DNA from: Nitrospirota bacterium
Lineage (GTDB): Bacteria; Nitrospirota; Nitrospiria; Nitrospirales; Nitrospiraceae
Length of the DNA stretch: 39,352 nucleotides
Direction of reading: 5' to 3'
NCBI GenBank assembly: GCA_023248295.1
Contig: JAHFEU010000002.1
Span: 9,858-49,209, forward strand
Part shown: positions 25,855 through 34,575 of the stretch, piece after piece
How positions within the stretch are numbered: the stretch's first letter is position 1
How the letters are laid out: every line of letters begins with the position of its first letter
Made by a program: the position numbers and the translations under genes
The notes under the pieces: generated by a model
What the model was told of the DNA's origin: nothing
What the model saw: the letters and a program-made list of their open reading frames with translations, nothing else
Database searches by the model: none

Positions 25855-27446
25855 GAGTCGCCTGCATCGGAGGAGGGGCCTGGGGGGCGAACCTGATCCG
25901 GAACTTTTCCGCTCTCGGCGCCCTGCACGCGATCTGTGACAGCGATCCCGAAACCCTGAAGCGGCATGCGAAGGCCTACCCGCAGGCGGCGGTGAATGAG
26001 TCCTTCACCTCGCTCTTGAAGGACCCGGCGCTCGATGCGGTCGTGATTGCGACCCCTGCAGGGCAGCACGCCTCCATGGTCAAGCAGGCACTGGAGGCCA
26101 GAAAAGACGTGTTCGTGGAGAAGCCTCTGGCCCTCACGCTGTCGGAAGGGCGTGAGGTAGTCGAGATGGCTGAGCGCGCCTCCCGGATTCTCATGGTCGG
26201 CCACGTCCTGCAGTACCATCCAGCCGTGCGAGTCCTGAACGGGCTGATCGCTCGGGGAGAGCTCGGCAAGGTCCAATACGTGTACTCCACCAGACTGAAT
26301 ATCGGGAAGTTTCGTCGCGAAGAGAACATCCTCTGGAGTTTCGCTCCCCATGACATTTCCACCATGCTTCTGCTGGTGGGCCAGATGCCTTCGACGGTAC
26401 AGGCCAGTGGAGGAACCTATCTCCAGCAGGGGATCCCCGACGTGACGATCACGTCGATGGCCTTCCCCAACGGGGTGAAGGGCCATGTGTTCGTGAGCTG
26501 GCTGCATCCCTTCAAGGAGCAGAAGCTGGTGGTGGTCGGGAACGAAAAAATGGCGGTGCTCGACGATCTCTCGAAGGAGAAGCTCGTCCTGTACCCGCAT
26601 CATGTGGACTGGATTGACCGCGCACCAGTCGCCCGGAAAGCGGAGGCCGAGGTGGTGCCAGTCCCGGCCGAGGAGCCGCTGGCGAACGAATGTCGCCATT
26701 TTCTGGACTGCGTGGAACGCCGCATCCAGCCGCATACCGATGGGCGTGAGGCGCTTCGAGTCCTGGAAGTGCTGCAGGCCGGTCAGCTCTCGCTCGACCG
26801 CGAAGGGGCAGCGGTGCGGCTGGGGACTGTGAGCGAGCCTACGAACCGAGGGGTTCAGGTTCATCCCACCGCGATCGTGGACCAGCCCTGCGAGATCCTG
26901 CCGGGTACCAAGATCTGGCACTTTTCGCACGTGCATGCCGGCTGCCGGATTGGGGCGGACTGCAACATCGGGCAGAACGTGGTGATCGGACCCAACGTGA
27001 CGATCGGAACGCGTGTCAAGATCCAGAACAACGTGTCGGTCTACGAAGGAGTCACACTTGAGGATTTCGTCTTTTGCGGCCCTTCGATGGTGTTCACCAA
27101 CGTCATCAACCCCAGAAGTGCGATCCCGAGGAAATCCGAAATCAAGCAGACGTTGGTCAGGCATGGCGCGACGATGGGCGCCAACTGCACGATCGTGTGC
27201 GGCGTGACGGTAGGCCGGCACGCCTTCGTGGGAGCGGGAACGGTCGTCATCAGAGACGTCGCGGATCATGCGCTGGTGGTCGGCAATCCGGCCCGCCAGG
27301 TGGGATGGATGTGCGAATGCGGGGTCACACTCAACGTGCTGAAGGGGCGGGCGAATTGCGAGGCGTGCGGCGCCCGGTATGCCGTGGACCGGAAACGTGG
27401 CTGCCGCCGCGTCGATAAAGCGCCGCGCGCGGAGCGCACCTCGTGA
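25848..27446 (+). CDS. Gfo/Idh oxidoreductase fused to a left-handed beta-helix N-acyltransferase (WbpB/WbpD-like)
   Basis: This 532-residue fusion begins with a Gfo/Idh/MocA sugar dehydrogenase (residues 1-~330): [36 protein letters not shown] and SFAPHDIS. From about residue 335 it has hexapeptide repeats of a WbpD-like acetyltransferase ([45 protein letters not shown]). It ends with a zinc-ribbon-like CEC-x12-CEAC at ~487-512, as in many WbpD relatives. Such enzymes oxidise and acetylate UDP-sugars on the way to 2,3-diacetamido uronic acids; the intervening transamination needs a separate enzyme. ATG 25848 overlaps the previous stop. Confidence 0.9.
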   Translation: MVRVACIGGGAWGANLIRNFSALGALHAICDSDPETLKRHAKAYPQAAVNESFTSLLKDPALDAVVIATPAGQHASMVKQALEARKDVFVEKPLALTLSEGREVVEMAERASRILMVGHVLQYHPAVRVLNGLIARGELGKVQYVYSTRLNIGKFRREENILWSFAPHDISTMLLLVGQMPSTVQASGGTYLQQGIPDVTITSMAFPNGVKGHVFVSWLHPFKEQKLVVVGNEKMAVLDDLSKEKLVLYPHHVDWIDRAPVARKAEAEVVPVPAEEPLANECRHFLDCVERRIQPHTDGREALRVLEVLQAGQLSLDREGAAVRLGTVSEPTNRGVQVHPTAIVDQPCEILPGTKIWHFSHVHAGCRIGADCNIGQNVVIGPNVTIGTRVKIQNNVSVYEGVTLEDFVFCGPSMVFTNVINPRSAIPRKSEIKQTLVRHGATMGANCTIVCGVTVGRHAFVGAGTVVIRDVADHALVVGNPARQVGWMCECGVTLNVLKGRANCEACGARYAVDRKRGCRRVDKAPRAERTS

Positions 27447-27449
27447 AGC

Positions 27450-27506
27450 GTGAAGCGTATCTCGTCTGAGTCTTCACGAGATACGAGCGACGAGATACGA
27501 GATACG
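27450..27506. repeat. type A inverted repeat, copy 2
   Basis: It starts three bases after the previous stop with the same GTGAAGCGTATCTCGTC segment as copies 1 and 3, and continues with 7-bp ACGAGAT units up to the next ATG at 27507. The right arm touches the start codon, and no separate Shine-Dalgarno site is present. Confidence 0.92.
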
Positions 27507-28613
27507 ATGCCAGACTACCGGCGTATCCTGATCATCAAGCCCAGTTCGATGGGGGATGTGGTGCACGCGCTTCCCACGCTGGCAGCTCTGCGGGATAGGT
27601 TTCCACATGCGCACATCGCGTGGTTGGTGAAGCGGCGATGGGCGGGTCTCTTGGAACGAGTGGAGGGACTCGACGCGGTGTGGCCCGTCGAGTCCGGCGT
27701 GACAGGCTGGTTGTCGGTGATTCCGCGACTTCGTGCGGCCGGCTTCGACCTGGCGGTGGACCTGCAAGGCCTGCTGCGCAGCGGCGCCATGGCGTGGCTG
27801 GCCGGCTGCCCGACCCGGATCGGCTTCGCCAACGCCCGGGAGGGCAGTCCGTTTTGTTATACCCATCGGGTGTCGGTCCCGACCACGGAGATGCACGCGG
27901 TCGATCGCTACCTGCTCGTCGCGGCCGCGTGTGGGGCATCGGCACAGGGAGCCCCGGAGTTCCGACTCCGTCCCTTGCCGGCGGACCGGCAGGAGGTCGC
28001 CGTCCTCCTGAGCCGACATGGCCTGCCTGCGCGCGAGCCGTGGATCGGGGTGAGCGTCGCTGCCCGGTGGCCGACCAAGCGTTGGCCGCCGGGGTTTTTT
28101 GCGACCGCAGCGGATCACCTTCAAAAGAAAGGGTTGGGGCGTGTCGTGCTCATGGGTGGACCGGATGATCGGGCTGCGGTACAGGCCGTCAAGGGTCTGA
28201 TGCGGACCGTGCCGGCAGACCTGGCCGGAGCCACCGCGCCAGCCTTACTACCGGCCTTGCTGGAATCGGCCGCGCTCCTGTTGACCAACGATTCCGGTCC
28301 CATGCACGTTGCAGCGGCCATGGGGACTCCGGTGGTCGCGCTCTTCGGTCCGACCAGTCCGACCCGCACCGGTCCCTATGCAAACGGGCATCGCGTGTTG
28401 AGGAGCGGGGTCCCCTGCAGCCCCTGCTTCAGCCGAACCTGTCGGAACACGGTGTACCTGGAGTGTCTGAAGACGATTTCGCCCGACCAGGTGATTGAGG
28501 CGGTGCGCGATCTCCTGAAACGGGGTAACGGGGTAAAAGGGTTAAGCGGGGTAACGGATCTCTTGCTTCCTACTTCTACGCCGGTGTCCGGCTACCCCGC
28601 TGCCCCGGAATGA
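27507..28613 (+). CDS. waaC: heptosyltransferase I-like GT9 enzyme
   Basis: This 368-residue ADP-heptose-LPS heptosyltransferase acts on the inner core at the cytoplasmic membrane. The N-terminus IIKPSSMGDVVHALPTLAALRDRFP matches WaaC (SSMGDVLHTLP), followed by AVDLQGLLRSG, VSVAARWPTKRWP, LLTNDSGPMHVAAAMGTP, FGPTSPTRTGPY and a CSPCFSRTC cysteine segment. The last ~30 residues (338-368) are encoded by the GGGGTAAC-type palindrome and are probably not part of the conserved fold. ATG 27507 follows the type A repeat directly. WaaC rather than another heptosyltransferase is likely but not certain. Confidence 0.85.
   Translation: MPDYRRILIIKPSSMGDVVHALPTLAALRDRFPHAHIAWLVKRRWAGLLERVEGLDAVWPVESGVTGWLSVIPRLRAAGFDLAVDLQGLLRSGAMAWLAGCPTRIGFANAREGSPFCYTHRVSVPTTEMHAVDRYLLVAAACGASAQGAPEFRLRPLPADRQEVAVLLSRHGLPAREPWIGVSVAARWPTKRWPPGFFATAADHLQKKGLGRVVLMGGPDDRAAVQAVKGLMRTVPADLAGATAPALLPALLESAALLLTNDSGPMHVAAAMGTPVVALFGPTSPTRTGPYANGHRVLRSGVPCSPCFSRTCRNTVYLECLKTISPDQVIEAVRDLLKRGNGVKGLSGVTDLLLPTSTPVSGYPAAPE
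28520..28608. repeat. iterated inverted repeat, CGGGGTAA type, inside the waaC 3' end
   Basis: The left arm (28520-28557) has CGGGGTAACGGGGTAA-type 8-bp units. The right arm (28581-28608) has CCGGCTACCCCGCTGCCCCGG. The element is translated as the tail of the WaaC-like protein and ends two bases before the next ATG at 28610. Confidence 0.8.
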
Positions 28614-29647
28614 GCAAAGCCCTACCCATGAGGATTCTCCTCGTCAGACCCGATGGGATCGGCGACGAGATCTTGTGTCTGCCAGTGGCGTCGGCGCTTC
28701 GCCGTCTGATGCCGAAGGCGCAGATCGCCTTTCTCTCCAGCGAGGCGGCGGCGCCCATTCTGGAACACCACCCCCATGTGGATGAGGTGCTGACGGTCAC
28801 CGGTCGGGAACGCTTCGGAGAGCTGGTGGCGCTGTTTCGGCAAGGGTTTGACGCGGCTCTGTTCCTGAAGCCGTTCCGCCGCCTGATGCTGGCGGCGTTC
28901 GTGGCCCGCGTGCCGCTTCGCGTGGCGACCGGCTATCGCTGGTACAGTCTGCTGGCCAATCGACGTGTGTATCAACACCGGAGCGATTTCTCAAAGCACG
29001 AGAGCGAGTATAACCTCGGGCTGCTGGCCGGGCTTGGGCTGGAGGCCGGGACACCCCACCGGCCGGCATTGGTGGTGACTGACGCCGAGCGGCAATGGGC
29101 TCGGGCGACGCTGAGCGAGGTGCCGTCGCCCCGCGCCGTTCTGCATCCGGGAGGATTCGCCGCTCGTCACTGGCGAGGCGGGCATTATTGGGGCCTCGCG
29201 CATCAGCTCGCTCACGAGGGGTGCGGGGTGATCTTCACCGGGAATGCCGCCGAGCGGGAGCGGTTTTTTGCTGAGGCGCCGGAAGCAGGATCCTTGGGGA
29301 AGGGGATGCTGGATCTCATGAACCGCTTGACGGTGCGGGAGCTGATGGCCGTGATCGGGGCCTGTCAAGTGGTGGTCTCGGGGGCCACCGGTCCCGCCCA
29401 CCTTGCAGCGGCGTTGGGCGTCGCCACCGTGAGCCTGTTCGATCCTCGCCGGAACAATCTTCCGATCCGTTGGCGGCCGTTGGGGACTGGAATGGTGCTG
29501 AGACCGGACGTCCCGACCTGCGAAAAGTGCATCTACGAAGCCTGTCCCTACTGGGACTGCCTCGATCGGATTACGGTCGATCAGGTGAGCGCCAGGGTGC
29601 GGCAGGTGGTGGGCCACGCGGAACCCATGACGGTGCTGCATGTCTAA
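28610..29647 (+). CDS. GT9-family glycosyltransferase (heptosyltransferase-like)
   Basis: This 345-residue GT-B enzyme has the GT9 pattern: ILLVRPDGIGDEILCLPVASAL at residues 9-30, LHPGGFAARHWRG, VVSGATGPAHLAAALGVATVSLFDP, and the cysteine-rich C-terminal CEKCIYEACPYWDC. It probably adds heptose or a related sugar to the LPS core. The glycine-alanine version of the usual N-D-(S/T)-G-P-M-H motif (SGATGPAHLA) is a common variant in the family. The start overlaps the preceding stop (ATGA); ATG 28628 is an alternative. The specific acceptor cannot be read from sequence. Confidence 0.87.
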   Translation: MSKALPMRILLVRPDGIGDEILCLPVASALRRLMPKAQIAFLSSEAAAPILEHHPHVDEVLTVTGRERFGELVALFRQGFDAALFLKPFRRLMLAAFVARVPLRVATGYRWYSLLANRRVYQHRSDFSKHESEYNLGLLAGLGLEAGTPHRPALVVTDAERQWARATLSEVPSPRAVLHPGGFAARHWRGGHYWGLAHQLAHEGCGVIFTGNAAERERFFAEAPEAGSLGKGMLDLMNRLTVRELMAVIGACQVVVSGATGPAHLAAALGVATVSLFDPRRNNLPIRWRPLGTGMVLRPDVPTCEKCIYEACPYWDCLDRITVDQVSARVRQVVGHAEPMTVLHV

Positions 29648-29653
29648 GCGGCC

Positions 29654-29737
29654 GGGTTTATTTGGTTTGTCTGGTTTGTTTTGTTTCTCTGGTTCGATCA
29701 GATCAACGAGGCAAACCAGATAAACCCAGGAAACGAG
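29654..29737. repeat. type B inverted repeat, copy 3 (intergenic)
   Basis: The left arm (29654-29700) has GGTTTATTTGGTTTGTCTGG units. The right arm (29701-29737) has GCAAACCAGATAAACCC. It fills the junction completely, from seven bases after the GT9 stop to the next ATG. This is the only type B copy outside a coding region. Confidence 0.9.
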
Positions 29738-30520
29738 ATGAGCCAGACCAAAGTCTCCGTGTACGTGATCGCTTACAACGACGAGCCCAACATCAGGGCT
29801 TGCTTGGAGAGCGTGAGCTGGGCCGACGAGCTGATCGTGGTGGACTCGTACAGCACCGACGCGACCGAGAAGATCAGCCGGGAGTTCACCGACAAGGTGT
29901 ACCAGCACGAGTTCAAGGGGTTCGGACGCTTGAGGAACGAAGCGGTGGCCCACGCGACGCATGAGTGGGTGTTCAGCCTGGATACCGACGAGCGCATGTC
30001 GCCGGAGCTCCGTGACGAGGTCCGACGGGTACTCGAGAGCGGACCGCGGGCTGATGCCTACTTCGTCCCACGTCGGAACTACTTCCTAGGACGGTGGATC
30101 CGGCACTCTGGCTGGTATCCGGACTACCGGCAGCCTCAATTGTTCCGTCGGGATCGGATGCGCTATCGTGAAGAGATCGTCCATGAGGGTTTCGACCTGG
30201 AAGGACGGACCGGTTATCTCAAGGCGCACGTCCTGCAGTACCCCTTCAGAGATCTCGACCATTACCTGGCCAAAATGGACCGATACACGGACCTCATGGC
30301 GCGTCGCATGGTCGAGCAGGGTCGGCGGTTCCGGACGCACCAACTGGTGACCCACCCATGCTTCACCTTCGCCAAGATGTATCTCGGCCGGGCCGGTTTC
30401 CTGGACGGCATGCCGGGGCTGATCCTGTCCGGCCTCTATGCCTATTACACGTTCGTCAAATATGCGAAGTTCTGGGAATTGTCTCGCAGCGAGGGGCAAA
30501 GTAATTCAGTAAGTAAGTAA
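29738..30520 (+). CDS. GT2 glycosyltransferase, WaaE/KdtX-like
   Basis: This 260-residue GT-A enzyme transfers a sugar, often glucose, to the LPS core from a nucleotide donor. It shows VYVIAYNDEPNIRACLESV, DELIVVDSYSTDAT, a FSLDTDERMSPEL metal-binding region, YFVPRRNYFLGRWI, and a C-terminal amphipathic YAYYTFVKYAKFWEL segment as in WaaE. The last residues (QSNSVSK) come from the type C repeat. The ATG directly follows the type B repeat. A paralogue lies at 31594-32355. Confidence 0.88.
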   Translation: MSQTKVSVYVIAYNDEPNIRACLESVSWADELIVVDSYSTDATEKISREFTDKVYQHEFKGFGRLRNEAVAHATHEWVFSLDTDERMSPELRDEVRRVLESGPRADAYFVPRRNYFLGRWIRHSGWYPDYRQPQLFRRDRMRYREEIVHEGFDLEGRTGYLKAHVLQYPFRDLDHYLAKMDRYTDLMARRMVEQGRRFRTHQLVTHPCFTFAKMYLGRAGFLDGMPGLILSGLYAYYTFVKYAKFWELSRSEGQSNSVSK

Positions 30521-30582
30521 TTGAGTAATTGGGGGAAAACTTTCCGAGAAACAATTACTGAATTACTCATTTACTTAATTAC
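30501..30582. repeat. type C inverted repeat, copy 1
   Basis: The left arm (30501-30540) has GTAATTCAGTAAGTAAGTAA and GAGTAATT units. The right arm (30541-30582) has CAATTACTGAATTACTCA and TTACTTAATTAC. It contains the stop of the upstream GT2 gene. The next gene has its own GAGGG site after the repeat. Confidence 0.9.
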
Positions 30583-30601
30583 TTCTCTGCTGTTGAGGGC
30601 C

Positions 30602-31447
30602 ATGAAGATCAGCGGGTTTACTTTCTGCCGAAATGCGGTGCGGTACGACTATCCGCTCAGGGAATCCATCCGATCCATCCTTCCGATCGTGGACGAATTC
30701 ATCGTGAATGTCGGTCGGTGTGACGACGGCACGCTTGAGCTGGTGCGGTCGATCGAGGATCCCAAGATCCGAATTGTGGAATCCGTCTGGGACGACGCGC
30801 TGCAAAAAGACGGGTTGATCTACTCCCAGCAAACGAACATCGCGCTCTCCCTCTGTACCGGGGACTGGGCCTTCTACCTGCAGGCCGACGAGGTGGTCCA
30901 TGAGGACGATTTGCCCAAAATCGTGGACGCGACGCGCGCACATCTCACCAACCAGAAGGTCAAAGGCCTGCTCTTTCGCTACCTCCATTTCGTTGGAGAT
31001 TATCGGTCCACCAATCCGTGGTTTTACCACAAGGCCGTCCGGATCATCAGGAATAACGGCGAGATCGAGTCCTGCGGGGACGCGGTGGGCTTTCACTTGA
31101 AGAGCACCGGACAATACTTACAGAGTGGATGGGAGGAGTGGCTGGCTCCTTCGCGCGGGCGAATCTTCCATTACGGATGGGTGAAAGGCCCGCGAACCCT
31201 CCAGGCCAAGAAGCAGGAGCAGACGAGGGTCTACCACGGGGACTCTCCCCCGCCATCGGAAGAGAAGTGGTTGCTTCAGGACCATGTCGTGTTCGAAGAG
31301 TACGGGATCCTGAAGACGTTTCGAGGGACGCATCCGGCTGTGATGGCGGACCGAGTTGCGCAGTATCCGATTCTGAGACCGGGACGAAATCGCTGGCTCG
31401 AGCCGGCCTTCTACCGGGCGGTCTTGAAGAGAGGATTTCGAGGCTAG
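30602..31447 (+). CDS. GT2-family glycosyltransferase
   Basis: This 281-residue protein is a GT-A glycosyltransferase: MKISGFTFCRNAVRYDYPL start, IVDEFIVNVGRCDDGTLEL, WAFYLQADEVVHEDDLP (DxD-like site), and a FHYGWVKGP segment. Acceptor and donor are unknown; position suggests core or O-chain assembly. ATG 30602 is preceded by TTGAGGG and matches the family start. The frame is open from 30521, but that part is the type C repeat. Confidence 0.85.
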   Translation: MKISGFTFCRNAVRYDYPLRESIRSILPIVDEFIVNVGRCDDGTLELVRSIEDPKIRIVESVWDDALQKDGLIYSQQTNIALSLCTGDWAFYLQADEVVHEDDLPKIVDATRAHLTNQKVKGLLFRYLHFVGDYRSTNPWFYHKAVRIIRNNGEIESCGDAVGFHLKSTGQYLQSGWEEWLAPSRGRIFHYGWVKGPRTLQAKKQEQTRVYHGDSPPPSEEKWLLQDHVVFEEYGILKTFRGTHPAVMADRVAQYPILRPGRNRWLEPAFYRAVLKRGFRG

Positions 31448-31593
31448 TTTTAGGTTAAGGTTGAGATCGAGGTTGACGGTTAGAAGGCTCCAACGGATGA
31501 AGGACGCGGACTCTCCCATAAGGCTCGACGTAGCACGGATCTGTTTTTTTGCTTCGACTCAGCCTCAACCTTAACCTCAACCTGGGTTTTACG
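31444..31593. repeat. iterated inverted repeat, GGTTAAGGTTGAG type, long loop
   Basis: The left arm (31444-31479) has TTAGGTTAAGGTTGAGATCG. The right arm (31555-31593) has CAGCCTCAACCTTAACCTC. They enclose about 75 unmatched bases that include a run of seven T's. It contains the upstream stop and reaches the next ATG at 31594. I see no gene in the loop. Confidence 0.85.
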
Positions 31594-32355
31594 ATGAGCA
31601 TTGCAGCGGTCGTCATCACAAACAATGAGGAGCGAAACATCGCCGCCTGTCTGGAGTCGCTCCAATGGGCGAATGAGATCATTGTGGTGGATGCATGCAG
31701 CACCGACCGTACTGCTGAGATCGCCCGCGGGTATACCGATCGGGTCTTCGTCAGGGCGTGGCCGGGCTATGCGGCGCAAAGAAATTTCGGCATCGCCCAG
31801 GCAAAGTCGGAATGGATCCTCATCGTGGATGCAGATGAACGCGTGCCCCCCGCGCTAAAGGAGGAGATCTTGCAAGTTATCAAGGCCGAACCGCCTCCCG
31901 ATCTGGCCTGCTTCGAAATTCCGCGGCACAATTTTTTTTACGGCCGATGGATTCAGGGCGGAGGGCTGTTTCCGGATTACGGCATGCGTCTCTTCCGGCG
32001 GTCGGCTGGGCGGTACGATGGCGACATCCAGTTGCATGAAAACTTGATAATCAACGGCAGGACCGCCAGGCTTTTCAGCCCGCTGGATCACTACAGCATG
32101 CCAACCATCCATGAGCATGTCCGGAAGATGACGCGCTATACGACGCTGGGTGCGATCGAGAAGTTGAAGCTCCGCTCCCGCATCACCATGTTGAATCTGG
32201 CCGGCAATCATCTTGGCACGGCTCTGAAGACCTACCTTCTGCGGAAGGGGTACCGGGATGGGATCCATGGACTGATCGTGGCCGGGTTTGCCGGCATGCA
32301 CACATTTGTCAAATATGCAAAAGCCTGGGAACGGCTCAATGTCGGTCAACGATGA
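31594..32355 (+). CDS. GT2 glycosyltransferase, WaaE/KdtX-like
   Basis: This 253-residue GT-A enzyme has AAVVITNNEERNIAACLESL, EIIVVDACSTDRTAEIA, ILIVDADERVPPAL, FEIPRHNFFYGRWI and a C-terminal MHTFVKYAKAWER segment. It is clearly related to the gene at 29738-30520 and probably adds a core glucose or similar residue. ATG 31594 is chosen because the upstream frame (LSLNLNLNL) is translated repeat. Confidence 0.88.
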   Translation: MSIAAVVITNNEERNIAACLESLQWANEIIVVDACSTDRTAEIARGYTDRVFVRAWPGYAAQRNFGIAQAKSEWILIVDADERVPPALKEEILQVIKAEPPPDLACFEIPRHNFFYGRWIQGGGLFPDYGMRLFRRSAGRYDGDIQLHENLIINGRTARLFSPLDHYSMPTIHEHVRKMTRYTTLGAIEKLKLRSRITMLNLAGNHLGTALKTYLLRKGYRDGIHGLIVAGFAGMHTFVKYAKAWERLNVGQR

Positions 32356-32413
32356 GCGTTGAAGCGCCGGGGAGCGGCGAATCCTGGACCGGCGCGAGAT
32401 GGCGAGGAGCCGC

Positions 32414-33532
32414 ATGAACGTCCCGTTTCTGGACCTGCTCGGACAGTATGCGGCCATCAAGCAGGAGGTGCATCAAAAGCTCGACGCGGTGCTCGGCAGC
32501 GCTTCCTTCATTCTCGGAACACAGGTGGAGGAGTTCGAACAGGCGTTCAGTCGCTTTCTCGGCTGCCGCTCTGCGATAGGGGTGGCCAATGGGACCGATG
32601 CGCTGACCATTGCCTTGAAAGCGATTGGGATAGGGCCGGGCGATGAAGTCATCACGGCGGCGAACTCTTTCGTTGCCACGGCGGAAGCCATCGTTCACGC
32701 CGGTGCGAAGCCCGTCTTCGCCGACATCGACCCCGACACGTATACGCTGAACGTTTCTGACATCAAGGCCAAACTCACGGAGAGAACACAAGCGATTATA
32801 CCGGTGCATCTGTACGGTCACCCCTCGGATATGGACTCGGTTCTCCGTCTTGCAAGGAGCCGCGGGGTCAGGGTTGTGGAAGATGCTGCTCAGGCGCATG
32901 GTGCCAAGTATCACACGCGACGGGTGGGAACGTTTGGCGATGCGGCCTGCTTCAGCTTTTATCCCGGCAAGAACTTAGGTGCCTATGGTGACGCTGGAGC
33001 CGTTGTGACAGACGACGATGAGATTGCCGGTACCGTGCGAAAGCTGAGAGACCACGGCGGGATTCAAAAATACCAGCACGATCTGGTCGGCTACAACAGT
33101 CGCCTCGATTCCCTTCAGGCCGCCGTGCTACTGGTGAAACTCAAGCATCTTGACCAGTGGAATGAGATGCGTCGCCAACATGCGCAGTTGTACACCAAAC
33201 TCCTGTCCGACGTTCCGGGGATTGTGCCGCCATCGGTGCGAGAAGGAAACACGCATGTCTATCATCTCTACGTCATACGGGTCAGACGCGGCAGCCGAGA
33301 TGCGCTGCGGCAATATTTGCACCAACGACACATTGCCACCGGAATTCATTATCCCACGCCACTCCATCTCGTTCCCGCCTTTTCTTACTTGGGGTATAAA
33401 GCAGGAGAGTGTCCTGTCGCCGAGGACTGCGCGAACGAGATCGTATCGCTCCCTATGTACCCGGAAATGAAACCGGAGCAGGTCGGGTACGTGGTCGAAC
33501 AGATCCACCACTACGTGGAAACGGTCGGCTGA
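32414..33532 (+). CDS. DegT/DnrJ/EryC1-family sugar aminotransferase
   Basis: This 372-residue PLP enzyme transaminates a keto-sugar nucleotide. It has NVPFLDLLGQY, GTQVEEFE, GVANGTDALTIALKA, EVITAANSFVATAEA, HLYGHPSDMD, VVEDAAQAHGAKY and the PLP-Lys region SFYPGKNLGAYGDAG, with YNSRLDSLQAA. GAGGAG six bases before ATG 32414 supports this start. With the next two genes it matches the WbpE-WbpB-WbpD logic for a 3-acetamido sugar. A QdtB/FdtB-like role on a dTDP-sugar is an alternative. Confidence 0.9.
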   Translation: MNVPFLDLLGQYAAIKQEVHQKLDAVLGSASFILGTQVEEFEQAFSRFLGCRSAIGVANGTDALTIALKAIGIGPGDEVITAANSFVATAEAIVHAGAKPVFADIDPDTYTLNVSDIKAKLTERTQAIIPVHLYGHPSDMDSVLRLARSRGVRVVEDAAQAHGAKYHTRRVGTFGDAACFSFYPGKNLGAYGDAGAVVTDDDEIAGTVRKLRDHGGIQKYQHDLVGYNSRLDSLQAAVLLVKLKHLDQWNEMRRQHAQLYTKLLSDVPGIVPPSVREGNTHVYHLYVIRVRRGSRDALRQYLHQRHIATGIHYPTPLHLVPAFSYLGYKAGECPVAEDCANEIVSLPMYPEMKPEQVGYVVEQIHHYVETVG

Positions 33533-33534
33533 TC

Positions 33535-34575
33535 ATGACCAGGAAGAAAGACAGCGTCAGCGTGATTCGAATCGGCGTCATCGGGTGCGGCTACTGGGGG
33601 CCGAATCTCATTCGAAATTTCAGCAAACTCGAAGAATGCCAGGTGGTCGCCGTCGCGGATCACGAGCCGAGCAAGCTCAAGGCGGTCTCCAGGCTCTACC
33701 CGCGCATTGAGACCATCACCTCCGCAGAGGACCTCCTTTCACGGAAGGGTATTGATGCGGTCGTGATCACCACGCCGATCTCCACGCACTATAATCTGGC
33801 ACGCGAGGCGTTGCGTCGAGGCAAGCATGTGTTCGTGGAAAAGCCGATGACAGCCACCGTGGCCGAGGCGGAGAAACTGATTGAGTTAGCGGGCCGGACG
33901 CACCGCGTCCTCATGGTCGACCACACCTTCATTTACAGTGGCGCGGTGAGAACCATTAAAAGCGTGATCGAGTCCGGCGAGATCGGCGAGACCTATTATT
34001 ATGATTCTGTGCGCGTCAACTTGGGCCTGTTTCAGCACGATGTGAACGTCCTCTGGGACCTGGGACCGCATGATTTCTCGATCATGACGCACCTGTTGGA
34101 TAGAAAAGCCACGAGTGTCTCCGCGGTGGGAGCGCGGTTGTTGCGGTCTGAGAACTGGCAGGCAGAAAGCCTCGCGTATGTCACCGTAGAGCTCGCCCAT
34201 GGCATCCTGGCCCACTTTCATCTGAATTGGCTCTCACCGGTGAAGATTCGCAGAACGCTGATCGGAGGCAGCAAGAAGATGATCGTCTACGATCATCTTG
34301 ATCCCGACAATCAGGTCAAGATCTTCGACAAGGGTGTAGATATCCGCACCGATTCCGAGCGCTACCAGACGCTTGTCCAATACAGAACCGGGGACATGCG
34401 GGCGCCAAAGATTGACCAAACGGAAGCGCTCGAATTTGCATGCCGGCATTTTGTCGACTGCGTCACGAACCGTAAACGGCCTCTGACGGATGGACACGCG
34501 GGGTTGCAAGTGGTCAAGCTGCTTGAGGCTGCTCAGCAGTCAATGGAGAATCAGGGGAAGGCGGTCAAGCTTTGA
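33535..34575 (+). CDS. Gfo/Idh/MocA-family sugar dehydrogenase (WbpB/WlbA-like)
   Basis: This 346-residue oxidoreductase has IGVIGCGYWGPNLIRNF at residues 12-28, HVFVEKPMTATVAEA, MVDHTFIYSGAV, WDLGPHDFSIM and HFHLNWLSP. It is a stand-alone relative of the N-terminal half of the fusion at 25848-27446. Together with the preceding aminotransferase and following acetyltransferase it could oxidise the 3-position of a UDP-sugar before transamination. Only two bases separate it from the aminotransferase stop; its stop overlaps the next start. Confidence 0.9.
   Translation: MTRKKDSVSVIRIGVIGCGYWGPNLIRNFSKLEECQVVAVADHEPSKLKAVSRLYPRIETITSAEDLLSRKGIDAVVITTPISTHYNLAREALRRGKHVFVEKPMTATVAEAEKLIELAGRTHRVLMVDHTFIYSGAVRTIKSVIESGEIGETYYYDSVRVNLGLFQHDVNVLWDLGPHDFSIMTHLLDRKATSVSAVGARLLRSENWQAESLAYVTVELAHGILAHFHLNWLSPVKIRRTLIGGSKKMIVYDHLDPDNQVKIFDKGVDIRTDSERYQTLVQYRTGDMRAPKIDQTEALEFACRHFVDCVTNRKRPLTDGHAGLQVVKLLEAAQQSMENQGKAVKL

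Noticed and set aside
25752-27269. 505-codon open frame on the minus strand
   Set aside because: It is a shadow of the oxidoreductase-acetyltransferase fusion on the + strand; the product is rich in His, Arg and Asp with no recognisable domain.
21602-29737. CRISPR-like array from repeated GTTTG motifs
   Set aside because: The units are 9 bp, degenerate and without spacers, arranged as inverted arms in separate genes; no cas gene is present.
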